Assembly: GCF_030678915.1 (NCBI RefSeq)
Contig: NZ_JAUUTZ010000008.1
Location: forward strand, 62,001-126,000
Length of the DNA stretch: 64,000 nt
From: Paracoccus wurundjeri
GTDB lineage: Bacteria; Pseudomonadota; Alphaproteobacteria; Rhodobacterales; Rhodobacteraceae
Reading direction: 5' to 3'
Each line of letters opens with the position of its first letter. The first letter of the stretch is position 1. The notes beneath the pieces were generated by a model. The model was not told the origin of the DNA. It did no database searches and saw only the letters and a program-made list of their open reading frames with translations. Position numbers and translations under genes: made by a program. This document shows, piece by piece, positions 26,583-35,993 of this stretch.

Positions 26583-27467
26583 TCAGCCTCCTGTCGCCGT
26601 CAGGACCAAAAGCCAACCCACGCCGGCGGCAATCAAGGCCATCCCAATCAATTGGATGCGCCCGGTCGATTCGTGCAAAAAGCGGCCAGAAACGATTTGT
26701 GCGAAAACCACCTCGATCAAAGCCAGTGTCCGGACATTCGCGGCCGGGGTCAGGGCGAAACCGATGAACCAGAATAGCGAGGCAAAGGCGCCCAATCCGC
26801 CCGCCGCAAGCGAAACCCGCCATTCACCCATGATTCCCCGTAATGCCCGACGATCCGCGATCAGCATCCAAGCCAGAGTTATCGAGGATTGCAGACCCAA
26901 TGTCAGGACCAGGATGGTCAAGGCATGAACGAAAAAACTGCCCTCGGGCAGGGTCAGTAAAGCGCCCCGGAACCCGATGGCCGACAGGCCAAACAAGGCA
27001 CCTGCGGTAATACCGTTCACCACCGGGATCAGCCCGGCCCGGGACCAGCGCGCGCCCGAACTCAGCATCACGCCAAGCGTGGCAAGGCCGATTGCTGCAA
27101 GACTGACCGGCCCCATCGGCTCGTTCAGGATAAGGATTCCGATCAGTGCAAGGGTGACCGGTTCGGTCTTCATCAGGGCGGTCGCAACGCCGAAATTTTG
27201 CCCGCGCATGGTTAACAGCATGAAGGCGGTCGCCCCGATCTGTGCCCCTGCGCCCATTGCGGTGAAACCGATCGCCGTGGCATTCAGCGGAGGCAGATCG
27301 GTAAAGGGCGTTAACAGCAACAGGAACAGCGCGGCGAAGGGAAATCCGAAAATGAACCGGACCGAAGTTGCGCCAATCGTGCCGATCCGGCCACCCAGTC
27401 CCGCCTGCGCGGCATTCCGTGCGGTTTGGGCAACCGCTGCGATCAATGTGGCCGCGACCCAGATCAT
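26583..27467 (-). CDS. EamA/DMT-family transporter
   Basis: A 294-residue inner-membrane protein with about ten hydrophobic helices, from the drug/metabolite transporter superfamily. The repeat signature is visible in [23 protein letters not shown] and in the second half near [17 protein letters not shown]. The role may be export of a metabolite or amino acid; the substrate is unknown. Its start overlaps the hemE stop by four bases, so it is likely transcribed with hemE, although no functional link is obvious. Confidence 0.83.
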   Translation of the reverse strand: MIWVAATLIAAVAQTARNAAQAGLGGRIGTIGATSVRFIFGFPFAALFLLLLTPFTDLPPLNATAIGFTAMGAGAQIGATAFMLLTMRGQNFGVATALMKTEPVTLALIGILILNEPMGPVSLAAIGLATLGVMLSSGARWSRAGLIPVVNGITAGALFGLSAIGFRGALLTLPEGSFFVHALTILVLTLGLQSSITLAWMLIADRRALRGIMGEWRVSLAAGGLGAFASLFWFIGFALTPAANVRTLALIEVVFAQIVSGRFLHESTGRIQLIGMALIAAGVGWLLVLTATGG

Positions 27468-28495
27468 GCGCCGCGAACGGCTTCGATCATGCGCGTGACA
27501 TTATCGGGGTCGGCATCGGGTGTGATACCGTGACCCAGATTGAAGATATGCGGTCCATTCCGCAATGCGCGGGTGATGCGGCCGGCCTCGGAAATTAGCG
27601 CGTCGCCACCGGTGATCAACAATTGCGGGTCGAGATTGCCCTGCACGCAGCTGTCGCATTGCAGATGCCGGGCGGCCCAGTCCGGGCTAACCGAATTGTC
27701 CAGCGCAACGCAATCCGCGCCGGTTGCCTGCGCAAATCCCCTGTAGCCTTCACCCAGACCGCGCGGGAAGGCGATGACGGGGATGCCCGGATGACGGGTT
27801 TTCAGGGCGGAGACAATTCTCCGGGTCGGCTCTATCGCGAATTCATGGCGGTCATTCTCGTCGCGCAGACTTCCGGCCCAGCTATCGAAAAGCTTGATCA
27901 CTTCGGCGCCAGCCTCGATCTGGGCGGAAAGATAGAGAATGGTAGCCTCTGTGATCCGGTCGATTAATGCCGAGAATGCGGCGCGGTCCGCGGTCTTGAA
28001 GTCATGCGCGGGACCTTGATCCGGCGTTCCACGTCCGGCGATCATATAGGTGGCCACGGTCCACGGGGCTCCGGCGAAGCCGATTAATGTGGTTTCCTTG
28101 GGCAACTCACCGGCCAATATCCGGATCGTTTCGTAAATTGGTGAGAGACGCTCGTGTATTGCATCGCCGGGTTTCAATGCATCTACCTGAGCGCGTGTGG
28201 TGATCGTGGAAAGGCGCGGACCTTCGCCCGTGACGAACCACAGCTCTGATCCCAGCGCTTGTGGAAGAAGCAGAATATCGGCAAACAGGATCGCCGCGTC
28301 GAAATCGAACCGGCGCAGCGGTTGCAAGGTCACCTCGGCCGCTAGTTCCGGCGTGTAGCAAAGCGACAGGAAATCACCCGCTTTTGCACGGGTAGCGCGA
28401 TATTCGGGCAGATAACGCCCGGCCTGACGCATCATCCAGATCGGTGGGGTGGGTAAGGTTTCGCCCGCCAAGGCGCGCAGCAAGAGTTTGGTCAT
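27464..28495 (-). CDS. hemE: Uroporphyrinogen decarboxylase
   Basis: Cytosolic enzyme converting uroporphyrinogen III to coproporphyrinogen III in heme and chlorophyll synthesis. The [16 protein letters not shown] motif near the N-terminus is the family signature, and [18 protein letters not shown] is also typical. The length is 343 residues. ATG 28495 is preceded by GGAGGCACC; the longer frame extends into non-family sequence. hemC is divergent 72 bases away, so the two share a regulatory region. Confidence 0.96.
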   Translation of the reverse strand: MTKLLLRALAGETLPTPPIWMMRQAGRYLPEYRATRAKAGDFLSLCYTPELAAEVTLQPLRRFDFDAAILFADILLLPQALGSELWFVTGEGPRLSTITTRAQVDALKPGDAIHERLSPIYETIRILAGELPKETTLIGFAGAPWTVATYMIAGRGTPDQGPAHDFKTADRAAFSALIDRITEATILYLSAQIEAGAEVIKLFDSWAGSLRDENDRHEFAIEPTRRIVSALKTRHPGIPVIAFPRGLGEGYRGFAQATGADCVALDNSVSPDWAARHLQCDSCVQGNLDPQLLITGGDALISEAGRITRALRNGPHIFNLGHGITPDADPDNVTRMIEAVRGA

Positions 28496-28567
28496 GGTGC
28501 CTCCTGCCTCTTTCATGGCCAGAGGGCAGGCATTGTCAAGCGATGCAGGGGCGGATAAGTCACGTGC

Positions 28568-29509
28568 ATGAAGAATTTTCCTGACCCTGACCGCCCGCTC
28601 AAGATCGGCACCAGAGGCTCGAAGCTCGCACTTGCCCAGGCTTATGAGTTGCGGGCGCGGGTGATGGCCGCGCATGACCTTCCCGCCGAGGCTTTCGAGA
28701 TCGTCGTGATCCGCACGACCGGTGATCGTGTGACTGACCGTCCCTTGAAGGAAATAGGCGGTAAAGGTCTGTTTACAAAGGAAATCGAAGAGGCATTAGC
28801 CGAAGGCGGGATCGATATCGCCGTGCATTCGATGAAGGATATGCCGACGGTTCAGCCCGACGGCATGGTTATCGATTGCCTGCTGCCGCGCGAGGATGCG
28901 CGAGACGCCTTTGTCAGCCCGCATGTTGGCTCGATTGTGGAATTGCCGGAAGGCGCCGTGGTCGGTTCGTCCAGTTTGCGGCGACGGGCGCAACTTGCGC
29001 ATCGGCGGCCCGATCTGCGCCTGGTCGAGTTTCGCGGAAATGTGCAGACCCGGCTTCAGAAGCTTGAAGATGGCGTGGCGGTGGCGACATTCCTGGCGAT
29101 GGCGGGATTGTCCCGTCTGGACATGCTGCATGTTGCGCGCAGTCCCATCGATCCGGCAGAGATGCTGCCCGCTGTCGCTCAGGGCGCCATCGGTATCGAG
29201 CGGCGTTCAGATGACGACGGGATCGCGGCATTGCTGCGCCCGGTCAATGATGTCGAAACCGCTCAGCGTGTCGCGGCAGAGCGCGCCTTTCTTGCGCGCC
29301 TGGACGGCTCATGTCAGACGCCAATCGCGGGATATGCCGAATTGCAGGGTACGCGCCTTTCGCTGCGGGGCGAAATCCTGCGGCCGGATGGGTCACAGGC
29401 GCTTGCCGGAACGCGTGAGGGTGAGATTGCCGATGGTCCGGCAATGGGTCGGGATCTCGCGGAAGAATTGCTGACCCGTGCAGGGCAGGGGTTTTTCGAT
29501 CACCTGTAA
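28568..29509 (+). CDS. hemC: Porphobilinogen deaminase (hydroxymethylbilane synthase)
   Basis: Polymerises four porphobilinogen units to hydroxymethylbilane. The N-terminus [19 protein letters not shown] is diagnostic. The catalytic region includes [26 protein letters not shown], and the dipyrromethane-cofactor cysteine is in [14 protein letters not shown]. The length of 313 residues is normal. It is divergent from hemE and convergent with lexA, with only six bases between stops. Confidence 0.96.
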   Translation: MKNFPDPDRPLKIGTRGSKLALAQAYELRARVMAAHDLPAEAFEIVVIRTTGDRVTDRPLKEIGGKGLFTKEIEEALAEGGIDIAVHSMKDMPTVQPDGMVIDCLLPREDARDAFVSPHVGSIVELPEGAVVGSSSLRRRAQLAHRRPDLRLVEFRGNVQTRLQKLEDGVAVATFLAMAGLSRLDMLHVARSPIDPAEMLPAVAQGAIGIERRSDDDGIAALLRPVNDVETAQRVAAERAFLARLDGSCQTPIAGYAELQGTRLSLRGEILRPDGSQALAGTREGEIADGPAMGRDLAEELLTRAGQGFFDHL

Positions 29510-29515
29510 GTCGGT

Positions 29516-30241
29516 CTAATAATTACGGATCAGACCGACCAGCCGTCCCTGCACCTTGACGGCATCTTCACGCAGAATACGGGTTTCATAGGCAGGATTG
29601 GCGGCTTCGAGCGCAATCATCTTGCCTTTGCGGCGGAACCGCTTCAGCGTGGCTTCCGCCCCATCGATCAGGGCTACGACGATATCGCCATTCTCGACCC
29701 GATCCTGCTGGCGTATCACGACGATATCGCCATCGTTAATGCCAGCCTCGATCATCGAGTCGCCCTTGACCTCAAGTGCGTAATGTTCGCCATTTCCGGA
29801 CAGCATGCTGTCCGGGACCGAGATGTGATGCGATATTTCCGAGATCGCCTCTATCGGGACACCGGCCGCGATCCTGCCCATCAAGGGTAATTCCATTGCG
29901 GAACTGCTCGTAATTTGCATGGCATTGTCGGGTTGCATGGCATCGTTGCTGCGTTTCGGGCGCGGATTGTCGATGACTCTGGGAGAAAAGCTGCCGGAAG
30001 AGCCGTTTCTGTCGGCTTGCGCCAGCGTATCGGGCAGGCGGAGGATTTCAAGCGCGCGGGCCCGGTGCGGCAGGCGGCGGATGAAGCCGCGTTCCTCCAA
30101 TGCGGTGACAAGGCGGTGAATGCCGGATTTCGAGCGCAGATCAAGCGCTTCCTTCATCTCATCGAATGACGGCGGCACACCATCCCGCGCCATTCTGCGA
30201 CTGATGAATTCCAGAAGCTGAATCTGTTTTTTCGTCAGCAT
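29516..30241 (-). CDS. lexA: LexA repressor
   Basis: SOS-response repressor of 241 residues. The N-terminal winged helix is [21 protein letters not shown] through [18 protein letters not shown]. The Ala-Gly self-cleavage site is in IAAGVPIEA. The serine of the catalytic dyad is in [10 protein letters not shown] and the lysine in EATLKRF. A 60-residue linker, longer than in E. coli, lies between. A LexA box 23 bases upstream of the start points to autoregulation. It follows moeA with a 99-base gap. Confidence 0.96.
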   Translation of the reverse strand: MLTKKQIQLLEFISRRMARDGVPPSFDEMKEALDLRSKSGIHRLVTALEERGFIRRLPHRARALEILRLPDTLAQADRNGSSGSFSPRVIDNPRPKRSNDAMQPDNAMQITSSSAMELPLMGRIAAGVPIEAISEISHHISVPDSMLSGNGEHYALEVKGDSMIEAGINDGDIVVIRQQDRVENGDIVVALIDGAEATLKRFRRKGKMIALEAANPAYETRILREDAVKVQGRLVGLIRNY

Positions 30242-30263
30242 ATCCTTGCCTCATGCAACAAGT

Positions 30264-30278
30264 GTTCTTCTAATGTTC
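30264..30278. promoter_or_regulatory. LexA operator (SOS box) upstream of lexA
   Basis: GTTC-N7-GTTC at 30264-30267 and 30275-30278 is a perfect alphaproteobacterial LexA box. It ends 23 bases before the lexA start on the other strand, which fits autorepression. Confidence 0.85.
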
Positions 30279-30340
30279 TACACGAGCCAGGGCGCCGCGT
30301 CAATCTGTTTGGCCCTGTCATTGCTGATCGCGGTAAACGA

Positions 30341-31519
30341 TCAGTGAAACAGCGGCATGTATTCCACTATTTCACCCGCTTTATGCGCGGGATCATGCGG
30401 AGGCCGGATCAGCAGCGCGTCCGCTTTTGACAGAACCGAAAGCAACGAGGAATCCTGTTTGTCGAAAGCGGTAATCGCCGGAAGATCATCTCCGGGGAAA
30501 AGCTGTGCGCGCAGGTAATGTTCCCTGTCTCCCTCGGGCGGCAGCCCGGCGGTCAGCCGGGCGCGGCGGATCGGTCGCTGTAATGGCAGCCCTTGCATCG
30601 CATGAATAAGGGGGCGCATGAACAATGTCGCGCAAACAATTGCAGATACAGGATTTCCCGGAAGACCTAGCATTGCCATCTCGGAAATTTTTCCTGCCAT
30701 CAGGGGCTTTCCGGGACGCATGGCGATCTTGTAGAAAGAGCGTTCCATTCCCAAAGCGCCCGCGACCTTGCCGATCAGATCGTGATCACCGACCGAGGCA
30801 CCACCGATGGTGACCAGAAGATCGGAGGTCTTCGCGCGATCGAAGCTTTCGCGAATGCTGTCTTCGGTATCGCGGGCAATCGGCAGGATTTCAGCTTCGG
30901 CCCCGGCGGCGCGGGCGATGGCGGCGATGGCAAGATCGTTCGAGCAGATGATCTGCCCCGCGGCGGGATTTTCGCCCGGCCGGATCAATTCGTCGCCGCC
31001 GGCCAGCACCGCAACCCTTGGGCGTTTCGCGACTGTGATCTGCGGCAGGTTCATCCCCGCCAGAAGCGCGATATCCGCGGCGGTTAGAACCCGCCCCGGC
31101 TCGACCCGGTCGCCTTCACTGAAATCGCAGCCCCGGCTGCGGATATGCGCCCCTGCCGATGGTTCGGTGATGGTCAGCATATCGCCGTCGCGCCGGGTAT
31201 TTTCCTGCATCTCGACGCGGTCATAGCCGGGCGGAACCGCAGCGCCGGTAAAGATGCGGATCGCGGTGCCGGGGGCCGGCGTCCCGGTCCAGGGATGCCC
31301 GGCTGCGGATTCGCCGATAACGCGAAGCGGTTGCCCCTGATCCGCATGGCGATAGGCATAGCCGTCCATCGCCGCTGAATCGAAGGGGGGCTGAGTCAGA
31401 CGGGATATCGCTGCCGCATGCAAAACCCGGCCTGCGGCCTGCTCAAGGGGTACGCTTTCGCCTTCGGGCGGATTCGCCAATGCCAGAACCCGGTCAAGCG
31501 CCTCATTGACAGAAATCAT
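30341..31519 (-). CDS. moeA: Molybdopterin molybdotransferase
   Basis: Inserts molybdate into adenylated molybdopterin. The 392-residue protein has the MoeA core motif [19 protein letters not shown] sequence ([11 protein letters not shown]). Other marks are [17 protein letters not shown] and [10 protein letters not shown] plus GLPGNPVSA, the MoaB-like nucleotide-binding elements. It overlaps moaC by four bases as the last of trpC-moaC-moeA. A short 7-bp dyad overlaps its stop codon (30324-30344) without a T-tract. Confidence 0.94.
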   Translation of the reverse strand: MISVNEALDRVLALANPPEGESVPLEQAAGRVLHAAAISRLTQPPFDSAAMDGYAYRHADQGQPLRVIGESAAGHPWTGTPAPGTAIRIFTGAAVPPGYDRVEMQENTRRDGDMLTITEPSAGAHIRSRGCDFSEGDRVEPGRVLTAADIALLAGMNLPQITVAKRPRVAVLAGGDELIRPGENPAAGQIICSNDLAIAAIARAAGAEAEILPIARDTEDSIRESFDRAKTSDLLVTIGGASVGDHDLIGKVAGALGMERSFYKIAMRPGKPLMAGKISEMAMLGLPGNPVSAIVCATLFMRPLIHAMQGLPLQRPIRRARLTAGLPPEGDREHYLRAQLFPGDDLPAITAFDKQDSSLLSVLSKADALLIRPPHDPAHKAGEIVEYMPLFH

Positions 31520-31989
31520 GAATTTGCCTCGTAATCACCGGATTTTCCGCCGCTTTTGCGCAGCAATCGGATATTTTCGATCCGCATTCCCTTTTCGGCG
31601 GCCTTGAGCATGTCATAGATGGTCAGGCAGGCAGTGGTGACCGCAGTCAGGGCCTCCATCTCGACACCGGTGCGGCCCGTGGTGCGGACCGTTGCCATGA
31701 CGCGGATGCCGGGCAGGTCGGGATCGGGCTGCAGATCCAGCGCGACTTTCGAGATCGGCAGGGGGTGACATAACGGGATCAGATCAGAGGTGCGCTTGGC
31801 CCCCATGATCCCGGCAAGCCGCGCGACGCCCATAACGTCACCCTTCGCCGCCCCGCCTTGCGCCAGCGCCAGTGTTTCAGGCGACATGATCACGCAGCCC
31901 TCTGCCACGGCCTCACGCGCGGTTTCGGCCTTGCCCGAGACATCGACCATATGCGCCTGACCGGATTTGTCGAAATGCGTCAGGCTCAT
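31516..31989 (-). CDS. moaC: Cyclic pyranopterin monophosphate synthase
   Basis: Second step of molybdopterin synthesis, converting cyclic GTP-derived intermediate to cPMP. The 157-residue sequence contains [31 protein letters not shown] and [11 protein letters not shown] with the active-site lysine region MLKAAEKGM. Both ends overlap neighbours by four bases (trpC upstream, moeA downstream). Confidence 0.95.
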   Translation of the reverse strand: MSLTHFDKSGQAHMVDVSGKAETAREAVAEGCVIMSPETLALAQGGAAKGDVMGVARLAGIMGAKRTSDLIPLCHPLPISKVALDLQPDPDLPGIRVMATVRTTGRTGVEMEALTAVTTACLTIYDMLKAAEKGMRIENIRLLRKSGGKSGDYEANS

Positions 31990-32774
31990 GTCGGGGCCAG
32001 CAGGTTGCGGGTGGCGGTGGCGACGTCGTCCTGACGCATCAGGCTTTCCCCGATCAGGAAGCGACGAGCGCCGACCTCCATCATCGAGGACAGGTCGGCA
32101 GGGGTGAACAACCCGCTTTCACAGACGATATCGCGGTCGTCGGGAATGCGCGGAGCAAGCTCGCGTGTCACATCAAGAGTGACATCGAATGTCTTGAGAT
32201 TACGATTATTTATTCCGATAAGCGAGGATTTCAACATAAGGGCACGGTCGAGTTCGGCTGCATCATGGACCTCGATCAGCACATCCATGCCCCAATGAAT
32301 TGCGGCATTCTCCAACTCGGCGGCAAGAACATCATCGACCGAGGCCATGATGATCAGGATGCAATCCGCGCCCCATGCCCGCGCCTCGGCCACCTGATAG
32401 GTGTCATAGAGGAAATCCTTGCGCAATGCGGGAAGGTCGCAGGCATCGCGGGCAGCGGCCAGAAATTCGGGCGCGCCCTGAAAGCTGGGCGCATCGGTCA
32501 GGACCGACAGGCATGCCGCTCCGCCTTCGGCATAAGCGCAGGCCAGAGACGGTGGATCGAAATCGGGGCGGATCAGACCTTTCGAGGGGCTGGCCTTCTT
32601 GATTTCGGCAATCAGTGCCGGTCCGGTCACGGCCTTGTCGGTCAGGGCGCGGGCGAAACCTCGTGGCGCGGACGCTGCACGAGCGACGGCCTCGATATCG
32701 GCCAGAGGGCGCGCCGCCTTCGCCGCGGCGATCTCTTCCAGCTTATAGGCTTTGATCTTTTCGAGAATGTTCAT
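31986..32774 (-). CDS. trpC: Indole-3-glycerol-phosphate synthase
   Basis: Tryptophan-pathway enzyme closing the indole ring. The 262-residue protein shows the TIM-barrel features [32 protein letters not shown] and [13 protein letters not shown]. The C-terminal phosphate site is LIGESLMRQ. It is the first gene of trpC-moaC-moeA. trpD and trpG, which I would expect just upstream in relatives, are not here; instead bioM is divergent. Confidence 0.95.
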   Translation of the reverse strand: MNILEKIKAYKLEEIAAAKAARPLADIEAVARAASAPRGFARALTDKAVTGPALIAEIKKASPSKGLIRPDFDPPSLACAYAEGGAACLSVLTDAPSFQGAPEFLAAARDACDLPALRKDFLYDTYQVAEARAWGADCILIIMASVDDVLAAELENAAIHWGMDVLIEVHDAAELDRALMLKSSLIGINNRNLKTFDVTLDVTRELAPRIPDDRDIVCESGLFTPADLSSMMEVGARRFLIGESLMRQDDVATATRNLLAPT

Positions 32775-32900
32775 GATACGGTTCTAACTCCGGGCGGGCG
32801 GCGAGGGAAGGGGCAGGGTTCGGGTTTGGGCTGGACGTTGGGGCGGGTGAGGCTTATCCCGTTATCCTTACAGCCCGTGACCTATCTCAGGAAAGCCCAT

Positions 32901-33638
32901 ATGGCGATTTCATCGGCCGATAGTCCGGTTCTGCTGGAAGATGTCGGTTACCGGATCAACGATATGCCGGTTCTGGCCGGCGTCTCTGTCCGCTCCGAGG
33001 CGATGCGGATTGGCGTGATCGGGCGGAACGGTTCGGGCAAAAGCACATTGGCGCGGCTGATCGCGGGCCTGCTGGAACCGTCAGAGGGCCAGATCAGGAT
33101 CGAGGGCGTGGATGTTTATAAAGACCGCCGGGCCGCGATCCGCACCGTTGGAATCCTGTTCCAGAACCCTGAACATCAGATCATCTTTCCCACAGTGGGC
33201 GAGGAAATCGGCTTCGGCCTGCGCCAGCTTGGCGCCAGCAAAGCGGATGCGGTTACCGGGACGCAAAAGGTTCTTGCGCAGTTCGGCAAGGCGCATTGGC
33301 AGGACGCGCCGATCCATGCGCTGTCTCAGGGGCAGAAACATCTGGTTTGCATGATGTCGGTTCTGGCGATGCGTCCCCGGTTGCTGGTGCTGGACGAGCC
33401 TTTCGCCGGGCTGGATATTCCCACGCGGATGCAACTAACCCGGCATCTGAACGATGCGGGGACGCGGTTGCTGCATATCACGCATGACACGCGCGACCTT
33501 GAGGAATACGATCAGGTCTTCTGGCTGGACCGGGGGCATTTGCGGGCCAGTGGCGTTGCGCGTCAGGTCCTGCAGGATTTCACGCAGGAGATGGTGCGGA
33601 TCGGAGGCGGGGATGATCTCTCTCTCCTCGCCGGTTAG
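32901..33638 (+). CDS. bioM: BioM, energizing ATPase of the biotin ECF transporter
   Basis: Cytosolic ATPase of about 245 residues that powers biotin uptake with BioN and BioY. Walker A is GRNGSGKST, the signature loop ALSQGQKHLVCMM, and Walker B LLVLDEPFAGLD, as in the CbiO-like family. The H-loop appears in LLHITHDTRDLEEYD. ATG 32901 gives the usual length; no strong SD is visible. It overlaps bioN. I looked for a BioR-type box upstream and found none, only two TTATCC repeats at 32854-32867. Confidence 0.92.
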   Translation: MAISSADSPVLLEDVGYRINDMPVLAGVSVRSEAMRIGVIGRNGSGKSTLARLIAGLLEPSEGQIRIEGVDVYKDRRAAIRTVGILFQNPEHQIIFPTVGEEIGFGLRQLGASKADAVTGTQKVLAQFGKAHWQDAPIHALSQGQKHLVCMMSVLAMRPRLLVLDEPFAGLDIPTRMQLTRHLNDAGTRLLHITHDTRDLEEYDQVFWLDRGHLRASGVARQVLQDFTQEMVRIGGGDDLSLLAG

Positions 33639-34227
33639 GACATGGGCGCATGGCTGGCGCGCCGGTACCAAGCTGGCGGCGCTTTGCGTGGCCACGATGC
33701 TGCTGTTCGTCATCGGGAATATTGGCTTTCAGGCCGCCGCGTTTGCCTTTGCCCTGCTGCTTTACTGTTTGCCGGGAATGGTGTTCCTGCGCGAGGGGCT
33801 AGGGCATCTGCGGGTGCTGATCCCCTTTGTCGTCATCGTGCTGATCTGGCATCTGGTCACGGGCGATCCCGCCGGGGGGATCAAGACGATCATGCGCATG
33901 GTCACGGCGGTCGCCTTGGCGAATCTTGTGACGATGACAACCTCTCTCACCGCGTTGATGGATGTGGTTCGCTGGATGTCGTCGCCACTGCGGCGGCTGG
34001 GTGTTTCGACTGCGCCTCTGGAAATCGTGCTGCCGCTGTTGATCCGCTTTGTCCCGGTGCTGACCCTGCGGGCCGGGCAGATGCATCAGTCCTGGCGGGC
34101 ACGTTCGTTGCGCCGGGCGAATTACCGGATCGTATTGCCGATGATGCTGATGGCGCTTGACGATGCGGACCGGGTAGGCGAAGCCCTTAAGGCAAGGGGC
34201 GGAGCCCTGCCGGAACAGGAGAACTAG
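33613..34227 (+). CDS. bioN: BioN, transmembrane subunit of the biotin ECF transporter
   Basis: T-component of the ECF transporter, about 204 residues with five hydrophobic helices. The conserved cytosolic region includes RFVPVLTLRAGQMHQSWRARSL and GEALKARGG, matching the Ala-Arg-Gly boxes that couple to the ATPase. It overlaps bioM by 26 bases and is followed after one base by bioY. Confidence 0.9.
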   Translation: MISLSSPVRTWAHGWRAGTKLAALCVATMLLFVIGNIGFQAAAFAFALLLYCLPGMVFLREGLGHLRVLIPFVVIVLIWHLVTGDPAGGIKTIMRMVTAVALANLVTMTTSLTALMDVVRWMSSPLRRLGVSTAPLEIVLPLLIRFVPVLTLRAGQMHQSWRARSLRRANYRIVLPMMLMALDDADRVGEALKARGGALPEQEN

Positions 34228-34228
34228 G

Positions 34229-34798
34229 ATGGAAAAAGACCTTGCCCGCATTGCCCTTTTCGCGGCATTGATCGCGATACTCGGCCTGATCCCCGCGATC
34301 ACCCTTGGCTTCGGCGTGCCGATCACGGCGCAAAGTCTTGGCGTGATGCTGGCCGGGGCGGTGCTTGGATCCCGCCAGGGCGGGCTGGCGGTATTGCTGT
34401 TCGTTTTCGCCGCTGCGCTTGGCCTGCCGCTGCTTGCTGGAGGGCGGGGCGGGCTTGGCGTATTCGCCTCACCGACGGTCGGGTTTGTGGTCGGGTTTCC
34501 CGTCGCAGCCTTCGTGACCGGCCTTGTGGTCGAGAAGCTGCACCGCCTGCCGCCGGGCGTCAATGCAGGGATCGGGGCATTTATCGGCGGAATCGTCGTG
34601 ATGTACGCTTTTGGCACCATCGGCATGGCGATCGTGCTGAACAAAAGCCTGACCGAGGCCGCCTTGCTGAACAGCGCTTTCGTTCTGGGCGATCTACTGA
34701 AGGCCGGTCTGTGCGGGATGCTGGTTGCTGCCATTGCCAGACTGCGCCCGCAGATGTTGCCCTGGTATCGTGCCCCCGTCAGCCATATCTTCCGTTAA
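34229..34798 (+). CDS. bioY: BioY, biotin-binding S component
   Basis: High-affinity biotin-binding membrane subunit of 189 residues with about six helices. Typical stretches are GFGVPITAQSLGVMLAGAVLGSRQGGLAVLLFVF and LPLLAGGRGGLGVFASPTVGFVVGFP. It acts with BioM and BioN in an ECF module. It is immediately upstream of a short acyl-CoA ligase and a thiolase gene in the same orientation. Confidence 0.93.
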   Translation: MEKDLARIALFAALIAILGLIPAITLGFGVPITAQSLGVMLAGAVLGSRQGGLAVLLFVFAAALGLPLLAGGRGGLGVFASPTVGFVVGFPVAAFVTGLVVEKLHRLPPGVNAGIGAFIGGIVVMYAFGTIGMAIVLNKSLTEAALLNSAFVLGDLLKAGLCGMLVAAIARLRPQMLPWYRAPVSHIFR

Positions 34799-34814
34799 GG
34801 CCGCGGGGAGGTTC

Positions 34815-35993
34815 ATGACCGGAACCGGGGCAGATCGGCAGAACCGCTGGTTTTCCCGGTCCGTTGAAAGCCTGATTCTTTCCTGCGGTTCCCGCGAGCA
34901 GAACCGTCCCGCAATCGCTGCGCTGCTTGACTGTATCGACCGGCAGGTGCCGATCCATGCCCGGCAGGAGAGCATGGTGGTTATCGCGGCGGCACGGGAA
35001 TGTGGCCCCCTTCTGCTCTGCCAGAGTTCGGGCAGCACCGGGCGGGCCAAGACGATCCGGCGCGGCCACGCCTCATGGATTGCAAGTTTCGAGGTGAACC
35101 GCTCGCTTTTCGGCCTTGGGAGCCATGATTGCTACGCGGTATTGGGGCATCTTGGGCATTCGCTATCGCTTTACGCGGTGACCGAGGCTGTGCATCTTGG
35201 AGCGAATGTTCTGGCGCTTGGCGGGGATGGTCCTCGCAGGCAGGTCGAAGCTATACGGGTCGGCAAAGCTAGCGTTCTGTATGCGACACCGGCGCAAATC
35301 CGGCTCCTGTGCCGGGCCGGTGCCGCCCGGCTTGACCGCATCCGGCATGTGATCTGCGGAGGCGGCTTGCTTGCCCCCGGTGAACGCGAAGAGTTCGCGG
35401 CATTTTTCCCCAATGCCCTTATTTACGAATTCTACGGTGCCGCTGAGACCAGTTTCATTTCCATCTCGGGACCGGATACCCCAACGGGATCGGTGGGGCG
35501 GCCTTATCCGGATGTGGACCTGCGACTTGGGAATACAGGCGAGATCTGGCTGCGCAGCCCCTATCTGTTCGACGGATATGACGGCGAAGGCAGCGTCGAT
35601 ACCAGATGGCGCGATGGGTTCCTGACGGTGGGTGAAATCGGCTGGCTGGATGGTGCCGGAAATCTTGTTCTGCGCGGGCGCAAATCGCGGATGGTGACGG
35701 TGGCCGATGTGAACGTATTCCTTGAAGATATCGAGAGGATCATGGCCGGCATATGCGGGGCGCGTTCATGCGCGGCAGTCTCGGTTCGTGACCGGATGCG
35801 GGGAAATGCCGTGATCGGTTTCGTGGAAGGCGGCAGCGACGGCCTGACGGCCGAATTGATACTGACGAAGTGCCGCGATGCGCTTGGCCCGCTTTCTACC
35901 CCTAGGCGGATCGAATTTCTCGGGCAGATGCCGATGCTGCCTTCGGGCAAGCCCGATCTGCTGGCACTGCAACGATTTGCCGAAGAGACATGA
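34815..35993 (+). CDS. Short AMP-binding acyl-CoA ligase-like protein
   Basis: An ANL-superfamily protein of 392 residues, shorter than the usual 500 or more because the N-terminal subdomain is reduced. The nucleotide motif is LLCQSSGSTGRAK, the YEFYGAAETS adenine-site motif is present, and the C-terminal catalytic lysine is in MLPSGKPDLL. So it looks enzymatically competent. ATG 34815 follows GGGGAGGTTC. It overlaps the next gene by four bases. The position after bioMNY suggests a link to biotin or its precursors. Confidence 0.8.
   Translation: MTGTGADRQNRWFSRSVESLILSCGSREQNRPAIAALLDCIDRQVPIHARQESMVVIAAARECGPLLLCQSSGSTGRAKTIRRGHASWIASFEVNRSLFGLGSHDCYAVLGHLGHSLSLYAVTEAVHLGANVLALGGDGPRRQVEAIRVGKASVLYATPAQIRLLCRAGAARLDRIRHVICGGGLLAPGEREEFAAFFPNALIYEFYGAAETSFISISGPDTPTGSVGRPYPDVDLRLGNTGEIWLRSPYLFDGYDGEGSVDTRWRDGFLTVGEIGWLDGAGNLVLRGRKSRMVTVADVNVFLEDIERIMAGICGARSCAAVSVRDRMRGNAVIGFVEGGSDGLTAELILTKCRDALGPLSTPRRIEFLGQMPMLPSGKPDLLALQRFAEET

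Noticed and set aside
30324..30344. Hairpin overlapping the moeA stop as a terminator before lexA
   Set aside because: The stem is only 7 bp with a 7-base loop and no T-tract follows on the minus strand.
32775..32900. BioR box upstream of bioM
   Set aside because: No TTAT-x-x-ATAA-like site was seen; only TTATCC repeats.
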